Source of the DNA: Amycolatopsis japonica
Lineage (GTDB): Bacteria > Actinomycetota > Actinomycetes > Mycobacteriales > Pseudonocardiaceae
Length of the DNA: 64,000 bases
Assembly: GCF_000732925.1 (NCBI RefSeq)
Contig: NZ_CP008953.1
Span: 4,278,001 to 4,342,000, forward strand
Direction: 5' to 3'
The notes under the pieces are model-generated. The model made no database searches and had not been told where the DNA came from. It was given only the letters and a program-made list of their open reading frames with translations. Of this stretch, positions 9,148 through 17,502 are shown piece after piece; positions within the stretch are counted from its first letter, which is position 1, and each line of letters opens with the position of its first letter. The position numbers were made by a program, and so were the translations under genes.

Positions 9148-9253
9148 CCGTTCGACGCTACGTCGCGGGCGTGGCCGCTGTCGACGTGAAGCAACTCCAG
9201 CTCCGCGTCGAACGACCAACGCGACCCTTTCCTGGTCTTACCGAAAGCACGAC

Positions 9254-9259
9254 TAAAAT
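9254..9259 (+). promoter_or_regulatory. -10 element of a probable leaderless transcript
   Basis: TAAAAT lies seven bases before the GTG start codon at 9267. That is the spacing expected when transcription begins at the first base of the start codon. No Shine-Dalgarno sequence lies in front of the GTG. No convincing -35 is visible. Confidence 0.45.
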
Positions 9260-9266
9260 CAGTCCG

Positions 9267-10064
9267 GTGTGCCGTCCTAGTGCGACCCTCGCGGTCTGGT
9301 CTTCGGCGTGGCTGAACGGAGCCGCGGCCTCCGACGACGTCCTTGACGCCCTGCAGGTCTGGGGCGAAGCCCACGACTTCGTCGCCGCGGACGCGGCCGC
9401 CGCCGAGGCGTTCGACCTGCCGCTCGCGTTCAACCGCGCCGCGACCCCGGTCCAGCTGCTGCTCGCCCTTCGTTCACAGGGGGCGAAGAGCATGCAGCTG
9501 GTGCTCCCGGTGCCCGGTGACGTGCGGGGGCTGGGTGGCGGCGGGCCGTTCGCCGAGGCGGCGCTGCGGACCGGCGAGGCCGTCGTGCTGCCGGATCTCG
9601 GCTACGGAGTGGTCCCCGAGGCGATCGCCGAAGGTCTCATGCGCTGGACCGTGTACTCGGTGCCCATGCCGGGTGTCCTCGAGTACCGTCCGCTGGGCGA
9701 GGCCGAACACGGCCTGACCGACGCGATCCGCGCGAGCGCGGGTGCGCTGCAGGCACTGGACGTCGCCAGCGAACGGCCCGGGGTGCGGGCCGAGCTCTCG
9801 GCCCGGCTCCGCGCGGCCACCGACGCGCCCTGGCCCGCCGGAATGCCCAGCCGGGCGTTGCGGGTACTCCAGCGGTCCCAGGAGATCGCGGCGATCCTCG
9901 CCATCGCCGAATCCGACGATCCGGGCGGCGCGCTCTCGTCGTCGGCGGCGCTTCGGCGGGCGGAGGCCTTGCGGCCGCTGACCGAAGCCGTCCGCAACGC
10001 CCGGTGCGCGGCGATCAACGAAGCCGTGCGGGTGTTCGCCGAACAGGCGGACCGGCACCCGTAG
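9267..10064 (+). CDS. Hypothetical actinobacterial protein
   Basis: 265 residues, no family recognised. It is Ala/Leu-rich and soluble, without signal peptide or membrane helices. Two halves can be seen: about 1-150 with LLLALRSQGAKSMQLVLPVPGDVRGL and repeated aromatic/Pro turns, and about 160-265, which is helical (ending AINEAVRVFAEQADRHP). The GTG at 9267 (VCRPSATLAVWSSAWLNG) is preferred over the upstream ATG at 9129. The longer version would read through the promoter and overlap the divergent AAA+ gene, and the extra residues have low-complexity composition. It is divergent from the AAA+/VWA module and may be functionally tied to it. No function assigned. Confidence 0.7.
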   Translation: MCRPSATLAVWSSAWLNGAAASDDVLDALQVWGEAHDFVAADAAAAEAFDLPLAFNRAATPVQLLLALRSQGAKSMQLVLPVPGDVRGLGGGGPFAEAALRTGEAVVLPDLGYGVVPEAIAEGLMRWTVYSVPMPGVLEYRPLGEAEHGLTDAIRASAGALQALDVASERPGVRAELSARLRAATDAPWPAGMPSRALRVLQRSQEIAAILAIAESDDPGGALSSSAALRRAEALRPLTEAVRNARCAAINEAVRVFAEQADRHP

Positions 10065-10095
10065 GTCCCGACCAGAGCAACTCCACCGCACGAGG

Positions 10096-10695
10096 TCACG
10101 TGGTCCTGAACAGCCGGTCCAGGTGCACGTCGATCGCGGCGAGCGCGTCCTGGGGCTTGATCACGTCGAGTTCGATCAGGGACGTGAAGCCGGTGAGGGC
10201 GAGGAGCAGGTCGGTCTCGGTCGCCGGGTCGCGGCCGGAGTCGATGTGCCCGTCCGCGATCGCCTGGCGGACCAGCTGCTCGACGAGGGCCCGCCCTTGG
10301 ACGAGGCCGCGGCGTGCCTGCTCGTGCACGGCCTCGTCGTGCAGCGCCTCCAAAACGTAGGCGGCGCTCATCCGGCTGGTCGCGCGGGCGTCGGGATTCA
10401 GGGGCAGCATTTCCGCCAACGTCAGTCGCAGCACGTCACGGGGATGCGGACGGTCACCGAGTCTTTCGAGCCCCTGCTGTACGCGCGCCGAGGTCTGCTC
10501 GGACGCGAAATCCATGGCGAAGGAGAGCATGTCGGTCCTGGAGGCGAAGTAGTGCTGCAGCTGCCCGAGTGACATGCCCGCCTCCTGCGCCACCACGCGC
10601 ATCGTCAGCTGGGTGACGCCGCGCTGCTCCACCACCCGCCACAGTGCGCGGGCGATCGCTTCGCGGCGTCCGCGGTGATCCACCTGTTTCGGCAT
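10096..10695 (-). CDS. TetR-family regulator
   Basis: 199 residues. The N-terminal HTH starts MPKQVDHRGRREAIARALWR and includes MRVVAQEAGMSLGQLQHYFASRTDML (recognition helix). A helical ligand-binding C-terminus follows. The start at ATG 10695 matches the near-identical opening of the TetR gene at 13880. It is divergent from the carboxylesterase at 10794, which is its likely target. BetI/PksA-like members of this family respond to small organic molecules; the ligand here is unknown. Confidence 0.88.
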   Translation of the reverse strand: MPKQVDHRGRREAIARALWRVVEQRGVTQLTMRVVAQEAGMSLGQLQHYFASRTDMLSFAMDFASEQTSARVQQGLERLGDRPHPRDVLRLTLAEMLPLNPDARATSRMSAAYVLEALHDEAVHEQARRGLVQGRALVEQLVRQAIADGHIDSGRDPATETDLLLALTGFTSLIELDVIKPQDALAAIDVHLDRLFRTT

Positions 10696-10793
10696 CGCCG
10701 GCCTTCCCCTCGTACCCCGGGACTTTTCCAATACAGTTGACATAATACACCTGACCCATAATCCTGACGTCCGATCGAGGGGAAGGAATCGTC
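10696..10793. promoter_or_regulatory. Divergent promoter region, TetR/esterase
   Basis: This 98-bp gap is AT-rich in its middle (10728-10763). TTGACA (10737-10742) and CATAAT (10757-10762) can be seen on the plus strand, and TATTAT/TATTGG elements on the minus strand. The plus-strand spacing is short (14 bp), so the exact -10 is uncertain. No perfect dyad was found. A TetR operator is expected here. Confidence 0.4.
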
Positions 10794-12284
10794 ATGTCCG
10801 AACAGCCGAAGGTACGGACCACGGAAGGCGTGGTGCAGGGGCGCCGCCGGCAGGGCCACGCGGTGTTCCGCGGCATCCCCTACGCCCAGCCCCCCGTCGG
10901 AGCGCTCCGCTTCGCCGCGCCCGCGCCGCCGCACCGCTGGGAGGGGACGAGGCAGGCGGTCGAGTTCGGCCCCGTGGCGCCGCTGTCCCTGCCGATCGAC
11001 GTGCCCCCGCAGGGCGGCGACTGGCTGACGCTCAACGTCGGCACTCCGGATCCCGGCGCGGCGGGACTGCCAGTGCTGGTGTGGATCCCCGTGGGCGGCT
11101 ACCTCTCGGCGGCGTCGAGCGACCCGATGTACGACCCGGCGGCGCTGGCCGAGGCCGGAGTCGTCGTGGTGACCATCAACTGCCGCGTGGGCGCGGAGGG
11201 ATTCGCCTTCCTCGACGACGTGCCGCCCAACCGCGGATTCCTCGACCAGATCGCGGCGCTGGAGTGGGTGCAGCACAACATCGCCGCCTTCGGAGGCGAC
11301 CCCGGCCGGGTCACCGTGGGCGGGGTGTCCGCCGGGGCGGGCTCGGTCGCCGCCCTGCTGACGATGAAGTCCGCACGCGGCCTGTTCCGGCGGGCCATCG
11401 CCCATTCCGTGCCGGGGCTGTACAGCACCCCCGCGCTGGCGCGGCAGGTCACCGCCGCGTTCGCGGACCGGCTCGGCGCGACGGCCCCCACCGCCGAGGC
11501 CCTGCGCGACATCGACCCATGGCGCCTGGCCGCCGAGCTCACGTCCTTCAACGCCGGCCTCCACGCGCACCGGGAGAGCTGGGGACGCCTCACGGAGGCC
11601 GGCACCGCGCTGTGCCCCGTCGTCGACGGCGAGGTCCTCCCGGAAACGCCTTGGCCCGCGCTGACCGGCGCGCGAGCGAGCGGGACCGAACTGCTCGTCG
11701 GCCACACCCGGGACGAGTTCCGGTACTTCAGCGTCGTCAGCGGACGGTACGGCACGTTCACCGAGGAGGACGCCCACGCGGCCCTGAAACTGCACGCCCC
11801 GCAGCCGGACGGCGCGCGAGCCTACCGCGCCGCGTTCCCGCAAGCAGGCCCGGAGGAACTGGTGGAGACCGTGTACTCCGACGCCCTCTTCCGCATGCCG
11901 TCACAGAAGCTGGCCGAGGCGAACACCGCAGCCGGCGGCACCTCCCACCTGTTCGAACTGTGCTGGACCGCCCCGGCCCTCGGCGGAATCCTGGGCGCCT
12001 GCCACAGCCTCGACGTGCCACTGGCGTTCGGCACGCTGAACAGCCCCGTCGGCACCCAGCTCATCGGCGAGGAACCCACTCCCGACGCCATCGCGCTCTC
12101 CCGCGAACTCCGGGAGGCATGGGTCCGCTTCGTTACCACCGGCGACGCGGGCTGGCCCGCCCACCGGCCCGGCGAGCACCTCACCCGCGTCCTGGACACC
12201 GAGTCGAAGACCCTGCCCTACCCCGAACACGCATCCCGCCAGATCTGGGAAGGCCACTCCCCTGCCCCCTTCGATCTCCCGTAG
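10794..12284 (+). CDS. Type B carboxylesterase
   Basis: 496 residues, cytoplasmic (no signal peptide). It has the carboxylesterase/lipase type-B fold. The N-terminal GVVQGRRRQGHAVFRGIPYAQ is the family hallmark. The nucleophile motif is GVSAG with Ser179, and the strand before it carries LVWIPVGGY, which forms the oxyanion hole (VGG in place of the usual GGG). An acidic residue in the HTRDEF segment and a His in GACHSLDVPLAF complete the triad. It hydrolyses carboxylic esters; para-nitrobenzyl esterases belong here. It is divergent from and probably controlled by the TetR protein at 10096. It ends five bases before a convergent gene, without a hairpin. Confidence 0.88.
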   Translation: MSEQPKVRTTEGVVQGRRRQGHAVFRGIPYAQPPVGALRFAAPAPPHRWEGTRQAVEFGPVAPLSLPIDVPPQGGDWLTLNVGTPDPGAAGLPVLVWIPVGGYLSAASSDPMYDPAALAEAGVVVVTINCRVGAEGFAFLDDVPPNRGFLDQIAALEWVQHNIAAFGGDPGRVTVGGVSAGAGSVAALLTMKSARGLFRRAIAHSVPGLYSTPALARQVTAAFADRLGATAPTAEALRDIDPWRLAAELTSFNAGLHAHRESWGRLTEAGTALCPVVDGEVLPETPWPALTGARASGTELLVGHTRDEFRYFSVVSGRYGTFTEEDAHAALKLHAPQPDGARAYRAAFPQAGPEELVETVYSDALFRMPSQKLAEANTAAGGTSHLFELCWTAPALGGILGACHSLDVPLAFGTLNSPVGTQLIGEEPTPDAIALSRELREAWVRFVTTGDAGWPAHRPGEHLTRVLDTESKTLPYPEHASRQIWEGHSPAPFDLP

Positions 12285-12289
12285 CCGGG

Positions 12290-12910
12290 TCACCCGGTCG
12301 CGGCGTGCTTCTCCTGGATTTTCCCGGCGTACCGGACGGACCACAGCGAAAGCCCGCCGATGACGGCGAGCAGCAGGATCACGCTGAGCGCGTTCATCAC
12401 GTCGGCCGACAGCGTGTAGACCAGCGGCACCCGGAGCGCGGCTTCCAGCAGCAGCGCCACTCCCCACACCGCCGACATCCGGGTGAACGCCCGCCGGAAA
12501 GCGGGAACCTCCTCGCTGAGGCGGTCGATCTCCGCGCGTTTCGCCGCGTTTGAGCCGGCCCGCACGGCGACGAGCACCATGGGCGTGCGGCCGAAGCAGC
12601 TCAGCAACAGCACGATCGCGGCGGTCGCGGTGGCGAAGGATTCCTTCAGCAGCAAGAACTTCGTGTCACCGGTGACCAGCGAGAGCACGAGCCCGACTCC
12701 GAGCACACCGGCCAGCAACGCGGCGAAGCCGTCGAACGACCGATCGCGAACGGCGACCCACGCGATCCGTATCGCCGCCAGCCCCGCCCCGGCGAGCAGC
12801 GAAATCCGCTCACTCTGTCCGGCGAGCCGGAGCCCGTAGTACGCGGCCAGCGGGAGCGCCACGTCCCAGAGCAGCAACGACAGCGTGGGATTCTTGCCGC
12901 GCGCGGTCAC
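12290..12910 (-). CDS. VC0807-like multipass membrane protein
   Basis: 206 residues with about six hydrophobic helices (LLLWDVALPLAAYYGLRL, LLAGAGLAAIRIAWVAV, FAALLAGVLGVGLVLSLVTG, ATAAIVLLLSCF, and two C-terminal ones). The pattern resembles the VC0807/intracellular-septation-like family, whose function is undefined. The GTG start at 12910 overlaps the stop of the hydrolase gene (GTGA), so the two are co-translated and share the TetR-controlled promoter at 13815-13858. Confidence 0.75.
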   Translation of the reverse strand: MTARGKNPTLSLLLWDVALPLAAYYGLRLAGQSERISLLAGAGLAAIRIAWVAVRDRSFDGFAALLAGVLGVGLVLSLVTGDTKFLLLKESFATATAAIVLLLSCFGRTPMVLVAVRAGSNAAKRAEIDRLSEEVPAFRRAFTRMSAVWGVALLLEAALRVPLVYTLSADVMNALSVILLLAVIGGLSLWSVRYAGKIQEKHAATG

Positions 12911-13791
12911 GTGCCCGCTTCGCAGTCGGCCAGGAACTTCAGGACGCGCGCGTTGACCTCGGCCGCGGATTCACCGGCGATGGCGTGGGTCGCCGACGGC
13001 CACAGTTCGACCTGTCCCCGCGGCAGAAGCTCGCGGGCGCGGGCGGCGGCGCGGTCCGGATCGTGGATGACGCTGCGCCCGGCGATCAGGGCCAGCACCG
13101 GCATCCGCAGCGAGCGCAACTGCTCGTCGGTGAACAACCTGGGCGACGGCAGGGCGATGCGGTAGGTCCGCATCCCCTCGTCGATCACCCGCGCGACCGG
13201 ATCCGTGGCGTCGACCTCCGCGCCACCGGAAATCCAGTTGAGGAACGACGGCCGGGCCCAGCGGTTGACGACGGGGATCGCGGTGAGGGTGGCGCGGACG
13301 ACGAGTCCCGGAGTCAGTCCGCCGAAGGTCAGCACGGGGTCGATCACGGTGAGCGACTTCAGCCGTTCCGGCGCCCGCACCGCGAGGTTGGCGGCGAGCC
13401 AGCCCCCGAACGAGTACCCGATCAGGTGCACGGACGGCAGGTCGAGTTCCTCGAGCACTGTCGTCAACCACGCGGCCTGGTCGGCGCCGTCGCGGATCGG
13501 GACGGTCTGCTCGCTGCGGCCCGGCTCACCGATGAGGTCCACCGCGTAGACCTCGCCGTGTCCGAGCAGCGCCGTGAGGTTGGGTTCCCACATCACCGCG
13601 GTGCCCGCGCGACCGGGCAGCAGCACGATCGGTGTCCCGCCCGGCTGCCCGAACCGGTACACGCGCGCCACCCCGAACGCCGTCTGGATGTCGTGCACAC
13701 CGGTCGGCGTGGGCAAAGCCGCCAAACCTCGGTCATAGACGGCCTCGTACTCGGCTCGCGCCGCCGACGAGGCGAAACCGCCCACCTTCAT
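12907..13791 (-). CDS. Alpha/beta-hydrolase
   Basis: 294 residues. Alpha/beta-hydrolase fold with an oxyanion strand IVLLPGRAGT, nucleophile elbow GYSFGG (Ser about 127), an acid in the LALIAGRSVIHDPD region and a catalytic His in SATHAIAGES. I prefer ATG 13791 (MKVGGFASS) over GTG 13797 because an AGGAGGGG ribosome site is five bases before the ATG. It is first gene of a two-gene operon with the membrane protein at 12290. It faces the TetR gene at 13880 across a clear dyad operator. The substrate is unknown; esterase, lactonase or haloalkane-type chemistry are all possible. Confidence 0.85.
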   Translation of the reverse strand: MKVGGFASSAARAEYEAVYDRGLAALPTPTGVHDIQTAFGVARVYRFGQPGGTPIVLLPGRAGTAVMWEPNLTALLGHGEVYAVDLIGEPGRSEQTVPIRDGADQAAWLTTVLEELDLPSVHLIGYSFGGWLAANLAVRAPERLKSLTVIDPVLTFGGLTPGLVVRATLTAIPVVNRWARPSFLNWISGGAEVDATDPVARVIDEGMRTYRIALPSPRLFTDEQLRSLRMPVLALIAGRSVIHDPDRAAARARELLPRGQVELWPSATHAIAGESAAEVNARVLKFLADCEAGT

Positions 13792-13814
13792 TCGCACCCC
13801 TCCTCTTTACGGTA

Positions 13815-13858
13815 CGATCGGATTGTAAACAGTCGGTGAGAAGTTTGCAATCCGATCG
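13815..13858. promoter_or_regulatory. TetR operator between divergent genes
   Basis: Inverted repeat: CGATCGGATTGTAAAC (13815-13830) and GTTTGCAATCCGATCG (13843-13858) match at 15 of 16 positions across a 12-base spacer. The right arm itself contains TCCGATCGGA. It lies in the 88-bp gap between the hydrolase operon and the TetR gene, so it probably represses both promoters. Confidence 0.75.
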
Positions 13859-13879
13859 GACTGCCAAAAGGAGGAGTGG

Positions 13880-14443
13880 GTGCCCAAGCGAGTCGATCAC
13901 GAGGACCGGCGGCGGCAGATCGCCGCGGCCGTTCGCCGCATCGCGGCCGACCGGGGACTCGAAGGGGTCAGCCTGAACGAAGTCGCGGCCGAAGCCGGTA
14001 TCTCGAAAGGCTTCGTCCAGCACTACTTCGCGTCACGGGACGACATGCTGCGGTTCGCGGCGACCACCCTGCGAGGCGGGATCGAGGAGCGCATCGCCAC
14101 CCCACTTCGTGTCCGCGACCTGCTTGTCGCCTTGCTCCCCCTCGACGACGCCGGACGGGACGACGCGCTGGTCGCCAACGCCTTCCTGGTGCGCGCGCTC
14201 AAGGATCCGGAGATCGCGGGTCACTTCCGGACGGGCCACGGACTGCTTCGCGACGCGGTGGCGGCCCTGATCGCCGCCGCCCAAGCGGACGGCGATCTCG
14301 CCCAGTCCGTCGACCCGGCCGCCGAAGCCGGCCTCCTGCTGGCGCTGGTCGCCGGTCTCGGTGACGCGGTGCTGCTCGGCTACCAAACCGGCGACGAGGC
14401 CATCGCGCTGATCGATCTGCACCTGTCGAGGATCGCCGCCTGA
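13880..14443 (+). CDS. TetR-family regulator of the hydrolase operon
   Basis: 187 residues, GTG start with a GGAGG site 9 bases upstream. HTH: MPKRVDHEDRRRQIAAAVRR, then VSLNEVAAEAGISKGFVQHYFASRDDML. The helical ligand domain ends SRIAA. It opens almost like the TetR protein at 10096 (MPKQVDHRGRR), so the two are paralogues that each face a divergent hydrolase gene. The operator at 13815-13858 lies directly upstream. Confidence 0.88.
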   Translation: MPKRVDHEDRRRQIAAAVRRIAADRGLEGVSLNEVAAEAGISKGFVQHYFASRDDMLRFAATTLRGGIEERIATPLRVRDLLVALLPLDDAGRDDALVANAFLVRALKDPEIAGHFRTGHGLLRDAVAALIAAAQADGDLAQSVDPAAEAGLLLALVAGLGDAVLLGYQTGDEAIALIDLHLSRIAA

Positions 14444-14458
14444 CCTTCACACCTTCCC

Positions 14459-14517
14459 AAGTACATGAAGGCCCCCTTCACTGCGCTAGACGCAAGGAAG
14501 GGGGCCTTCATGTACTT
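14459..14517. terminator. 21-bp hairpin between convergent TetR and hemH
   Basis: Arms 14459-14479 and 14497-14517 are fully complementary (outer part AAGTACATGAAGG, core GAAGGCCCCCTTC). A smaller TGCG/CGCA stem sits inside the loop. It has no U-tract. The position between two converging stop codons suggests bidirectional termination. It is a member of the GAAGGCCCCC subgroup. Confidence 0.75.
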
Positions 14518-14525
14518 CAAGGCAC

Positions 14526-15571
14526 TTACGGACGCGCGGGCCTCTTCGCGGGCTCGCAGCACCCCACCGCGCAAGGCGCCCCGTTGATCGTGCACCCGGC
14601 CGCCGGGAACGGCGACAGCTTCCGCGCCGGCGCCCCCTCGATGTGTTCCCGGATCAGCTCCACGACGAGCTCCGCGAACCGCGGGTCGGTGTCCGGAGTC
14701 GCGGCCCGCGCGAAGCCCATGCCGTGCTCCGCGGCCCGCTCGGCGGCCTCGTTGTCGAGGTCCCAGATCACCTCGAGGTGATCGGACACGAAACCCACCG
14801 GGCAGACGACCACCGAGGTGACGCCTTCCGCGTGCAGCGCGTCGATGTGGTCGACGATGTCCGGCTCCAGCCACGGCACCTGCGGCGGGCCGGAGCGCGA
14901 CTGCCAGACGACGTCGTAGGTCTCGATCCCCACTTCGGCGGCGACGAGCCGGGCCGCTTCAGCGATCTGGCGCGAGTAACGCCGTCCGCCTTCCGAAGGC
15001 GGCCCGGACGCCTTGTCGGCGGACTCGGGCACCGAGTGCGCGCAGAACACCGTCCTGGTCCCGGGCTGGTTCCCCAGCTTGGCGTGCGCGGCGCGGACGG
15101 CGTCAGCGAAGGCGGCGATGAACAGCGGGTGGTCGAAGAACTGCCGCAGCTTCACCAGTTCCGGCGCACTGTCGCCGACTGACGCGCGGGCACGCTCGAT
15201 GTCCTCGTCGTACTGGCGGCAGGCCGAATAGCCGCCGTACGCGCTCGTGGGGAACACCAGGACGCGCTGAGCACCCGCCTCGGTGATTTCGGCCAGGGTG
15301 TCCTCGACCATCGGCCGCCAGTTGCGGTTGCCGAAGTGGACGGGCAGATCGATCCCGGCGGCCGCGAGTCGCTTCTCGACCGCGGAGATCGCGTCCCGGT
15401 TCAGCCGGTTGATCGGCGAGACCCCGCCGAAATGCTGGTAGTGCTCGGAGACCTCGAGCAGCCGTTCCCGGGGGACCCCCGGCCCCGCGTGACGTTCTCC
15501 AGGAACGGCATCACCTCGTCGGGTCCCTCGGGACCACCGAACGAAAGCCAAAGCAGCGCGTCGTAACCCAC
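14526..15571 (-). CDS. hemH: Ferrochelatase, interrupted by a one-base frameshift
   Basis: Inserts Fe2+ into coproporphyrin (actinobacterial CpfC) or protoporphyrin in heme synthesis. The N-terminal part reads VGYDALLWLSFGGPEGPDEV from GTG 15571 up to VTRGRG. The frame then breaks, and the rest continues in another frame from VPRERLLEVSEHYQHFGGVSPINR. The break is at 15467-15482 within GGGGG-A-CCCCC; one extra base restores the family sequence VTRGRGVPRERL. The repaired protein is 348 residues. The C-terminus holds GCTINGAPCAVGCC, cysteines of the [2Fe-2S] cluster known in actinobacterial enzymes. In mycobacteria this gene directly follows inhA; here a TetR-MFS-SnoaL cassette separates them. 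It is either a sequencing error in a homopolymer or a true lesion. Confidence 0.85.
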
Positions 15572-15616
15572 CCCGCCATCTTGCCGTTGTGGCGCTCCGC
15601 ACGCTGACCCGACCCG

Positions 15617-15638
15617 TTTTGAACCGACCGATCCAAAA
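15617..15638. promoter_or_regulatory. TetR operator copy 1 (TetR/hemH divergent region)
   Basis: A 22-bp imperfect dyad, TTTTGAACCGA followed by CCGATCCAAAA, lies 18 bp before the TetR start at 15657 and 46 bp upstream of the divergent hemH start. A second copy of the same length lies before the MFS gene (16276-16297). The shared form is TTTTGRACYGA-MCGATMCAAAA. Confidence 0.7.
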
Positions 15639-15656
15639 CCTGGTACGGTCGCCTCC

Positions 15657-16241
15657 ATGGCCAGGCCGAAGGAATTCGACGAGCGCGCCGCGGTCGGGCG
15701 CGCCATGGACGCGTTCTGGGCACGCGGTTACGAGGGCACGTCGACACAGGCCCTCTGCCAAGCCACCGGTTTGGGCCGCAGCAGCATCTACAACACCTTC
15801 ACCAGCAAGCACGCATTGTTCATGCGCGCACTCGACCACTACGCCGAACGCGGGATCACGGCCAGGACCGCGTTGCTGGAGGAATCCGGGACCGGCGTCG
15901 AGCGGTTCCGCGCCCTGTTCGCGTACACGATCGACGAGGAAGTCGAGCATCCCGGCCGGGGCTGCCTCGTGGTCAACACGGTGGCGGAGTTCGGCGAGCG
16001 CGATCCCGAGATCAAGGCGCGGATCGACGCCGACACCCGGCGGCACATCGCCCTTCTTTCGGCCTGTGCCAAGGAAGGGCAGCTGGACGGGACGATCGAC
16101 GCCCGCCGCGAGCCCGGCGCCGTCGCCGAGTTCGCGCACAGCACCGTCGCCGGGCTCCGGCTGATGTCCCGGCGCGGCGCCGGACGAGCGGCCATGGAGG
16201 CCGTCGCGGCCATCGCGGTGGACGCGATCGCCGCGAAGTAG
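15657..16241 (+). CDS. TetR-family regulator of the MFS cassette
   Basis: 194 residues. The HTH opens MARPKEFDERAAVGRAMDAF and includes TQALCQATGLGRSSIYNTFTSKHALF, typical of the AcrR/TetR group with the later motif RGCLVVNTVAEF. Its own promoter and that of the downstream MFS gene each carry one copy of the same 22-bp dyad, so it probably represses both. Because copy 1 lies in the shared gap, it may also affect hemH. Confidence 0.88.
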   Translation: MARPKEFDERAAVGRAMDAFWARGYEGTSTQALCQATGLGRSSIYNTFTSKHALFMRALDHYAERGITARTALLEESGTGVERFRALFAYTIDEEVEHPGRGCLVVNTVAEFGERDPEIKARIDADTRRHIALLSACAKEGQLDGTIDARREPGAVAEFAHSTVAGLRLMSRRGAGRAAMEAVAAIAVDAIAAK

Positions 16242-16275
16242 ACCGAACGAACCCTTGTGCGCGACGCTGCCCACA

Positions 16276-16297
16276 TTTTGGACTGAACGATACAAAA
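16276..16297. promoter_or_regulatory. TetR operator copy 2 (MFS promoter)
   Basis: A 22-bp dyad, TTTTGGACTGA followed by ACGATACAAAA, is positioned 15 bp before the GTG start of the MFS gene. It aligns without gaps to the copy at 15617-15638 (17 of 22 bases identical). Confidence 0.7.
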
Positions 16298-16312
16298 CTG
16301 GAGGGATTTCCC

Positions 16313-17494
16313 GTGCCTTTGGCGGTCTGCGTACTCGGACTGAGCGTGTTCGCGCTCGGCACCTCCGAGTTCATGATCACCGGCCTGCTCCCGGGGATGG
16401 CGGCCGATCTGAACGTCGGCATCCCGGAGGCCGGGCTGCTCATCTCGGCCTTCGCGATCGGCATGGTCGTCGGCGCTCCCCTGCTCGCGATCGCGACGCT
16501 GAGGGTGCCGAGGCGCGCCACCCTGATGGCCCTGCTCGTCGTCTTCGGGCTCTCGCACGTCGTCGGCGCGCTGGGCTCGGGGTACGCCCTGCTCTTCGCG
16601 ACGCGCGTCGTCAGCGCGGTCGCGTGCGCCGGCTTCTGGGCGGTCGCGGCGGCAACCGCGGTCGCGCTCGTCCCGGTCGAACGCCGCGGCCGCGCGCTGG
16701 CCATCCTCGTCGGCGGCCTCACCGTCGCGAACATCGCCGGCGTCCCCGCCGGGACCTTCCTCGGCCAGCACGCGGGCTGGCGGGCGGCGTTCTGGGCGGT
16801 CACGGCGCTGACCGTGATCGCGCTGATCGGGGTCTTCGCCCTGGTCCCGGAGACGCAGAACGGTGAGGACGAGACCGACGTCGCGACCGAACTGCGGCTC
16901 TACCGGGGCGGCCGCTTCTGGCTGGCGCTCGGCGTGATCGCGCTCGCGCAGGCGATGATCTTCGCGACCTTCAGCTATCTCGCGCCCCTGCTGACCGAGG
17001 TCGCCGGGCTGCCGGAAAGCTGGGTGCCGGGCGTGCTCTCCCTGTTCGGGCTCGGCGCGCTGATCGGCATCACCGCCGGCGGCAGGCTCGCCGACGCGAG
17101 GCCTTTCGCGACCCTTTACGGCGGCCTCGCCGTCGCCCTGCTCGCCCTGGTGCTGCTCGCGGTCTCCGGTCCGGCGACGCCGGTCGCGATCTTCGCCGTC
17201 TTCCTCTTCGGCGTCGCCGGATTCGGGGTCAATCCCGCCTTGAACGTCCGTGCCTTCGCCGTGGCGGGCAACGCGCCCACGCTCGTCGGCGCGAGCACGA
17301 CCGCCGCGTTCAACGTCGGCAACACCGTCGGCCCGTGGCTCGGCGGCGAGTCGATCGACGCCGGTCTCGGCTACCCGAGCGTGGCGTGGGTGAGCGTCGG
17401 GCTCGGGGTCGCCACCGTCGTCGCACTCACCTTCGCCGCCGGTGTCCAGCGCACCGACGACACCCGTCTGCTCCGCGAACCCGTTACCCAGTAA
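16313..17494 (+). CDS. MFS efflux protein, AraJ/Cmx-like
   Basis: 393 residues with twelve predicted transmembrane helices. The opening LGTSEFMITGLLPGMAADL is the hallmark of the DHA1 sugar-efflux/chloramphenicol-exporter (AraJ, CmlR/Cmx) group. GTG start at 16313 with GGAGGG upstream. It lies between its TetR regulator and a SnoaL-like gene, nine bases before the latter. It is likely a drug exporter induced when the TetR protein binds substrate. The substrate is unknown. Confidence 0.87.
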   Translation: MPLAVCVLGLSVFALGTSEFMITGLLPGMAADLNVGIPEAGLLISAFAIGMVVGAPLLAIATLRVPRRATLMALLVVFGLSHVVGALGSGYALLFATRVVSAVACAGFWAVAAATAVALVPVERRGRALAILVGGLTVANIAGVPAGTFLGQHAGWRAAFWAVTALTVIALIGVFALVPETQNGEDETDVATELRLYRGGRFWLALGVIALAQAMIFATFSYLAPLLTEVAGLPESWVPGVLSLFGLGALIGITAGGRLADARPFATLYGGLAVALLALVLLAVSGPATPVAIFAVFLFGVAGFGVNPALNVRAFAVAGNAPTLVGASTTAAFNVGNTVGPWLGGESIDAGLGYPSVAWVSVGLGVATVVALTFAAGVQRTDDTRLLREPVTQ

Positions 17495-17502
17495 GGAGAA
17501 TC

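Noticed and set aside
15467..15482. Programmed frameshift signal in hemH
   Set aside because: No slippery heptamer with downstream structure typical of programmed shifting in the correct phase; a deletion in a homopolymer is simpler.
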